DNA of 9,051 bases, taken from NCBI GenBank assembly GCA_018396795.1, contig JAGTRH010000021.1:2831-11881 (forward strand). The letters are read 5' to 3'. The notes beneath the pieces are model-generated. The model saw only the letters and a program-made list of their open reading frames with translations. It was not told the origin of the DNA and did no database searches. Shown one piece after another: positions 6,151 to 9,051 of the stretch; the stretch's first letter is position 1; each line of letters begins with the position of its first letter. Source of the stretch: Candidatus Bathyarchaeota archaeon (lineage in GTDB: Archaea > Thermoproteota > Bathyarchaeia > Bathyarchaeales > B26-1). A program made the translations under genes and the position numbers.

Positions 6151-7156
6151 TCAGCAGGGTTTAACCAGAATCTTTATAGCATTTAGTATTTCACGTTTAA
6201 GAGCTTTTTCAAGATCCTCCAGACCTATTATGTGGCTTATCAGCGGTTTAACGTCTATAGCACCGGATGCCAGTAGGTTTAAGGCATTGTCCATCTCATA
6301 TGGGTTGATAAAACTCCCTATGAGCGTAAGCTCACGCTTGTAAATATCGTATGGTTTGATAGCCAATGTGTCGGTTTCAGAAGCTACGCCGAAAGCCAGT
6401 AGACGGCCACCCGGCTCCAGACATTTCAAAGCCAACGTAAGCGGGGTAGAACCGCCAGCAGCATCTATAGCGGCTTCAACACCTTTACCTCTTAGAAAAC
6501 GGTTGACAGTTTCTGTGACGTCTTCTCTAGATGGATTTACCGTTAAATCAGCTCCAAGCCTTTCAGCCAATCTAAGCCTCATATCGTTCACCTCGACAAC
6601 TATGACTTTTCCAGCCCCCGTCCTTTTAGCCAGTTGAAGATGTATCAGTCCTATTGGTCCTGCTCCAACGATTAAAACGTCTTCACCCGGCTTAATCGAT
6701 AGCCTTGTAATACCGTGTAAACAGCAAGCTACAGGCTCTGTAAAAGCAGCTTCATCGAGGCCTAATCCACTTGGAACCCTATACAACTGCGATACTGGAG
6801 CTAATACATACTCGGCGAAGCCTCCATCCCTAGTAACACCTATAGACTCAACATTAGGACACAGGTTTCGCCTGGCGCTTCTACAGTAGCGGCATAAGCC
6901 ACATGTTATATTTGGATCTACTGCAACAGCATCTCCAATAGATATACCGTTTACATCTTCACCAACATCTACGACGATACCAGAAAACTCATGACCTGGA
7001 ATTAGCCCAAGGCATAACCCCTTCATATATATGTAAATCTGTACCGCATACTCCGCATGCATGAACCTTTATAAGGGCCTCTCTAGGCTTAATTGACGGA
7101 ACATTCTTATCTATAATGTTTAAACTATTAGGCTTATCTATAAAAGCGGCTTTCAA
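6151..7156 (-). pseudogene. Zinc-dependent medium-chain alcohol/polyol dehydrogenase, frame broken near codon 46
   Basis: The gene reads in two frames. The first, from TTG 7156, encodes about 46 family-like residues including HACGVCGTDLHIYEG (catalytic zinc ligand Cys37), then hits TGA at 6989-6991. The rest continues in another frame from about 7020: LIPGHEFSG (His55/Glu56 in composite numbering), structural zinc cysteines 85, 88, 91 and 99, Glu140 in EPVAC, and the Rossmann motif GAGPIG (164-169) with Glu188 at the second strand, which favours NAD. The switch falls at GGGG (plus-strand C, 7018-7021); removing one G joins the frames into about 334 residues, normal for threonine, sorbitol or other polyol dehydrogenases. 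Cause: sequencing error, true mutation or, less likely, programmed shift. The downstream frame alone, from ATG 7062, would lack the catalytic Cys. Confidence 0.85.
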
Positions 7157-7160
7157 GCAG

Positions 7161-7167
7161 GATCACC
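7161..7167 (-). promoter_or_regulatory. Shine-Dalgarno site deciding a TTG start for the dehydrogenase
   Basis: The minus strand reads GGTGATC here, four bases before TTG at 7156-7154. This matches the archaeal 16S 3' end and shows that the dehydrogenase begins at this TTG, upstream of the frame break, and not at the ATG at 7062. Confidence 0.65.
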
Positions 7168-7187
7168 AATAGATAGCCAGCAGAGCT

Positions 7188-7195
7188 TATTTATA
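7188..7195 (-). promoter_or_regulatory. Putative TATA box for the dehydrogenase gene
   Basis: TATAAATA on the minus strand, centred about 35 bases before the TTG start at 7156. The conserved 12-mer of the direct repeat (7213-7224) lies 18 bases upstream of it. Confidence 0.4.
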
Positions 7196-7329
7196 TGTTA
7201 CATTTATGCTTAATAGAGCCCATTGGAAGAGAAACCATAACACTTAATGGCTACAGAAAAACGTTAATCCTAAAAATCTTCAAAGACTTCTACATTCAAG
7301 AGGCGCGTCGCCCTATGAAGACAGGTTAA
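7195..7329 (+). other. Short open frame (44 codons) in the gap between dehydrogenase and atpF
   Basis: This 350-bp gap (7157-7506) has no assignable gene. On the plus strand an ATG at 7195 opens a 44-codon frame ending in TAA at 7327-7329, with a protein-like stretch LIEPIGRETITLNGYRKTL and IFKDFYIQEARRP. No Shine-Dalgarno site precedes it, and its first bases overlap the putative TATA box of the opposite gene. An overlapping plus-strand frame continues about 30 codons past its stop (to TGA at about 7396), as would happen in a decayed gene with a frame shift. I do not recognise either peptide. It may be a relic, a small protein or chance. Beyond it, 7385-7395 (TTTTTATATAT) could be a promoter, with no clear product downstream. 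Confidence 0.2.
7210..7251. repeat. Imperfect direct repeat, copy 1 (upstream of the dehydrogenase)
   Basis: TT-A-ATAGAGCCCATT at 7210-7224 matches copy 2 at 7899-7913 with the 12-mer ATAGAGCCCATT identical. A purine-rich stretch ending in GAAACC follows, then TTAATGGC (7244-7251), where copy 2 has GAGACC and TTAAATGGC. On the minus strand it sits about 55-95 bases before the dehydrogenase start, upstream of its TATA-like box. Confidence 0.55.
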
Positions 7330-7495
7330 TAGTACGTGGGAAGTGCAACTTAATAATAATAGCCTGTCATAATTACGTTAAACCTTTTTATATATGAGAG
7401 GTGGGACTCCTTTGAAAATCCCTCGATGAAATTGTAGGAGAGAAAATTACATATGCCTACTTAACCAGAATGACAAGCAGCAAGGTTAAATAATT

Positions 7496-7511
7496 GTTAA
7501 GTTATCTTAAC
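7496..7511 (-). terminator. Inverted repeat at the atpF stop codon, possible terminator
   Basis: GTTAAG and CTTAAC form a perfect six-base stem around TTAT, spanning the atpF TAA (7509-7507 on the minus strand). A/T-rich sequence follows on the minus strand (ACAATTATTTAACC). It could end the atpF transcript, but there is no long T-run. Confidence 0.35.
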
Positions 7512-7851
7512 GCTCTTCTGCTTTTAATTCAATACCTAGGGACCTTTTTAGATATTCATGTATTGTAACCACTTCTTTCTCTATCGGTTCACCTACACCA
7601 GGTATGGTTACTATAATTGGGTATTTCCGCCCCCTCTTAAGGCTGGATATGGTTTGTTGAATCTGTTGAGCCAGGTTCTTTGTAATAATCACTGCGGCGA
7701 GCCTTTTTTCCATAAGCATTTTTAAAGTTTTTTCAGCCTCTTCGGGAGAATTAGCGATTAAGCTGAATTTTAACCCTGCAAGTTTAAAAAGAGTAGCAGT
7801 ATCCTTATCCGCAATGATAGCTATACTGCTCAACTGGGTTAATAGAGGCAT
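7507..7851 (-). CDS. atpF: A-type ATPase subunit F (central stalk)
   Basis: Encodes 114 residues from the ATG at 7851. Subunit F joins subunit D in the rotating central stalk of the archaeal ATP synthase, on the cytoplasmic side of the membrane. The N-terminal Rossmann-like half begins with IAIIADKDTATLFKLAGLKF (10-29), the hallmark of the family (usually GD or ADKDT..GF.LAG). The middle has LAAVIITKNLAQQI and the C-terminal half has YPIIVTIPGVGEPI followed by LKRSLGIEL, as in known F subunits (about 100-110 residues). A TATA-like box at 7861-7867 is too close to 7851 for a normal start site. It better fits translation from the in-frame TTG at 7833 (108 residues, starting SSIAIIADKD), so the true start is uncertain. 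It is isolated from atpK and atpD by strand, so it has its own promoter. Confidence 0.9.
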   Translation of the reverse strand: MPLLTQLSSIAIIADKDTATLFKLAGLKFSLIANSPEEAEKTLKMLMEKRLAAVIITKNLAQQIQQTISSLKRGRKYPIIVTIPGVGEPIEKEVVTIHEYLKRSLGIELKAEER

Positions 7852-7860
7852 TAAGCCAGA

Positions 7861-7867
7861 TTATAAA
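7861..7867 (-). promoter_or_regulatory. Putative TATA box of atpF
   Basis: TTTATAA on the minus strand, centred 13 bases before the ATG (7851) and 31 before the in-frame TTG (7833). The usual spacing of about 25 bases to the start site would place transcription near 7838, downstream of the ATG, supporting the TTG as the real start. Confidence 0.4.
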
Positions 7868-7898
7868 GTTTCCGTTGGTAAACACCTTACAACAATCT

Positions 7899-7935
7899 TT
7901 GATAGAGCCCATTAGAGAGGAGACCGTTAAATGGC
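7899..7935. repeat. Imperfect direct repeat, copy 2 (upstream of atpF)
   Basis: Second copy of the element at 7210-7251: the 12-mer ATAGAGCCCATT (7902-7913) is identical, followed by a purine-rich stretch, GAGACC, and TTAAATGGC. On the minus strand it lies upstream of the atpF TATA-like box. On the plus strand its end forms the start of a 27-codon frame (ATG 7931 to TAG 8012-8014) preceded by GAGAGGAGA (7915-7923). I do not recognise that peptide and do not call it a gene. Confidence 0.55.
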
Positions 7936-8029
7936 GCTTTACAATCCGGTGATAAATCCATTGACTTCAGACATTATTAGAGGCGGTTGCTCTAACAATA
8001 AGATTCGTAGTTAGAGAGCTGTAGAACAA

Positions 8030-8044
8030 AAGAAATTTATATAA
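8030..8044 (+). promoter_or_regulatory. Strong archaeal promoter (BRE + TATA) of atpK
   Basis: A purine-rich AAGAAA (BRE-like) is followed by TTTATATAA (8036-8044), centred about 29 bases before the ATG at 8069. This is close to the archaeal consensus and predicts a start site within a few bases of the ATG, so the message is probably leaderless; no Shine-Dalgarno site is present. It is the best promoter in the window, as suits a proteolipid made in many copies. Confidence 0.65.
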
Positions 8045-8068
8045 GCAACGACTTGAAAAACTACTCAT

Positions 8069-8428
8069 ATGACATGTCTCAATAAGAAAGTGGTTTTAGT
8101 AATTGCAATAATTATAATGATGGCTCTACCAATTGCAACCATGGAAGCTGAGGCAAATGACTCTACGTCTGATAGTAATACTACAATTGGCGATGTAATT
8201 GGTAAAGTGCTTAGTGAAAGAAATGTAGCCTTTTTTATTATAGGTATAATGATTGCCATAGTACTTAGTCTTGTCGCGTTGGCTCTCTCACGCGCAGCAT
8301 CAGCAGCTATAGGTGCTGTGGCAGAAAAACCTGAAATAGCCTCTTCTACGCTTATCTACATCGTGTTCATAGAAGCTATTGCCATATACGCCTTAATAAT
8401 AGCCCTCATGATGCTCACGATGCTGTAG
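8069..8428 (+). CDS. atpK: A-type ATPase subunit K (membrane rotor proteolipid, c-subunit)
   Basis: Encodes 119 residues. Copies form the membrane ring that turns as ions pass. The N-terminus (about 6-25: two Lys, a hydrophobic core, then PIATMEAEA) looks like a cleavable signal peptide, followed by a polar Ser/Thr/Asp-rich linker (29-50). One hairpin follows: first helix about 53-85 ending in SRAASAAIGAVAEKPE, a typical proteolipid loop, and second helix about 92-119 with the ion-binding Glu102 in FIEAIAIY. The residues around Glu102 are nonpolar (Ala after Glu, no obvious Gln on helix one), which leans towards protons rather than sodium, a weak inference. It is a single-hairpin proteolipid with signal, as in crenarchaeal forms of about 100 residues. 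Its last 14 bases overlap the end of atpD on the other strand. Confidence 0.92.
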   Translation: MTCLNKKVVLVIAIIIMMALPIATMEAEANDSTSDSNTTIGDVIGKVLSERNVAFFIIGIMIAIVLSLVALALSRAASAAIGAVAEKPEIASSTLIYIVFIEAIAIYALIIALMMLTML

Positions 8429-9051
8429 CAGCTGAGCGAACTTTTCTTTTTCTCTGCAAAATCCTTATCCTTATAGCGTCTTCTCTAGCCCTCTCCTCTA
8501 AAATGGATTCTATATACCTTATCATTCTATCTATACTGGGTATGATCCTATATTGTATGATGTTTATTCTCCTCTTTGTAATCCCCATAGCTTGTGCTAT
8601 TGCATCAAGAGCCGCTTCAGCTTCAATAACTCTGACAATTATTCCAAGAGAATCTCTTACTCTAGTCACCATATCCTCCACAACAGCAGATGTATCTAGT
8701 AGATTGTAATTCAGTAAAGCTGTTGGCTTCTCTATAGGCTCTACAGACGGTATTAAAACATTGAGGAGACGGATTCCGACCATTCTTTTCTCTTTTACTT
8801 TAACTTTCAACACGTCTTCCTCCACTATTGTTAAGGCTAATTGTCTAACTCTTCTAGTACCTAAAACCATTCCAGCTTCAGCGTAATGCCTATAGGTTTC
8901 ACGTAGGTTTTCGTACAATCTCCATCTGGCATCTTCCACTTCTTTGATTAAACGAAAGAACTCCTTCACCAAAACTTCTAAATCTCTATTCAATAAATCT
9001 AATACAGCTAATGCTAGACTCTTCCTCTTCTGAAGCGTTAAAAGCCCTTCC
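8415..9051 (-). CDS. atpD: A-type ATPase subunit D (central stalk), start beyond the window
   Basis: The frame stays open to the right edge, giving 211 visible residues; the start codon is not in view. A TTG at 8993 is in frame but internal: the 19 residues before it (GLLTLQKRKSLALAVLDLL) match the helical N-terminus of D subunits, where a KG.xLLxxKRDxL-type block is usual. D forms the coiled-coil shaft inside the A3B3 head. The N-terminal helix runs to about 40 residues past the TTG (FFRLIKEVEDARWRLYENL). The C-terminal helix contains the family motif TKRRINIIQYRIIPSIDRMIRYIESILEERARED, written here only as a region near residues 155-190 of the visible part, normally RRVNALE...IP...I.LEE.ER. 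The tail is short and basic. Little sequence should be missing. It overlaps atpK tail to tail by 14 bases. Confidence 0.92.
   Translation of the reverse strand, partial: EGLLTLQKRKSLALAVLDLLNRDLEVLVKEFFRLIKEVEDARWRLYENLRETYRHYAEAGMVLGTRRVRQLALTIVEEDVLKVKVKEKRMVGIRLLNVLIPSVEPIEKPTALLNYNLLDTSAVVEDMVTRVRDSLGIIVRVIEAEAALDAIAQAMGITKRRINIIQYRIIPSIDRMIRYIESILEERAREDAIRIRILQRKRKVRSAATAS

Noticed and set aside
7302..7312. GC-rich hairpin GGCG-CGT-CGCC in the gap.
   Set aside because: The stem is only four pairs and isolated; no larger structured RNA can be built around it.
7405..7480. Possible C/D-box guide RNA after the TATA-like block at 7385-7395.
   Set aside because: CGATGAA resembles a C box, but no CTGA D box follows at a suitable distance and the region is A/T-rich with no terminal stem.
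8065..8259. Minus-strand open frame opposite atpK.
   Set aside because: It mirrors the hydrophobic codons of a clear proteolipid gene and has no start signals of its own.
1..9051. CRISPR array, insertion sequence, phage or defence module.
   Set aside because: No evenly spaced repeats, transposase or integrase motifs, or terminal inverted repeats are visible; the genes are housekeeping or metabolic.

Overview
The window looks like a moderately AT-rich archaeal chromosome segment. Evidence: three subunits of an archaeal/vacuolar-type (A-type) ATPase; a short XPF/ERCC4 nuclease with no helicase half; TATA-like boxes about 25-35 bases before start codons, often with no Shine-Dalgarno site (apparently leaderless genes); and a tRNA gene without an encoded CCA end. 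The stand-alone 231-residue XPF nuclease and the scattered A-ATPase genes (F, K and D on alternating strands, not in one operon) point to the Thermoproteota/TACK side rather than a typical euryarchaeon. This is inference; no rRNA or other decisive marker is present.

Layout: 1-2493 (+) is the 3' part of a branched-chain amino-acid-type ABC transporter operon: the last codons of a LivH-like permease, then LivM, LivG and LivF, all tightly coupled or overlapping. 2524-3219 (+) is the XPF-type structure-specific endonuclease. 3276-3350 (+) is a tRNA-Gly(CCC) gene with an unusual C at position 33. 3465-4310 and 4499-5605 (both -) are two different metal-dependent TIM-barrel proteins of the sugar isomerase/epimerase superfamily; the second carries the residue set of the L-rhamnose isomerase-like group. 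5673-6125 (+) is moaC (molybdenum cofactor synthesis), divergent from the second isomerase across a 67-bp shared promoter region. 6151-7156 (-) is a zinc-dependent medium-chain dehydrogenase with a reading-frame break at a run of four G. 7507-7851 (-) is atpF, 8069-8428 (+) is atpK (the membrane rotor proteolipid), and 8415-9051 (-) is atpD, running off the right edge.

The three ATPase genes encode central-stalk subunits (D and F) and the membrane ring (K) of one enzyme. The isomerase-like proteins and the dehydrogenase could belong to sugar or polyol metabolism, but no shared operon proves it. I see no CRISPR array, insertion sequence or phage module. The least explained parts are the gaps on either side of atpF (7157-7506 and 7852-8068). 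They contain an imperfect direct repeat of about 40 bp, one copy upstream of the dehydrogenase and one upstream of atpF, and short open frames that may be gene remnants or unannotated small proteins.
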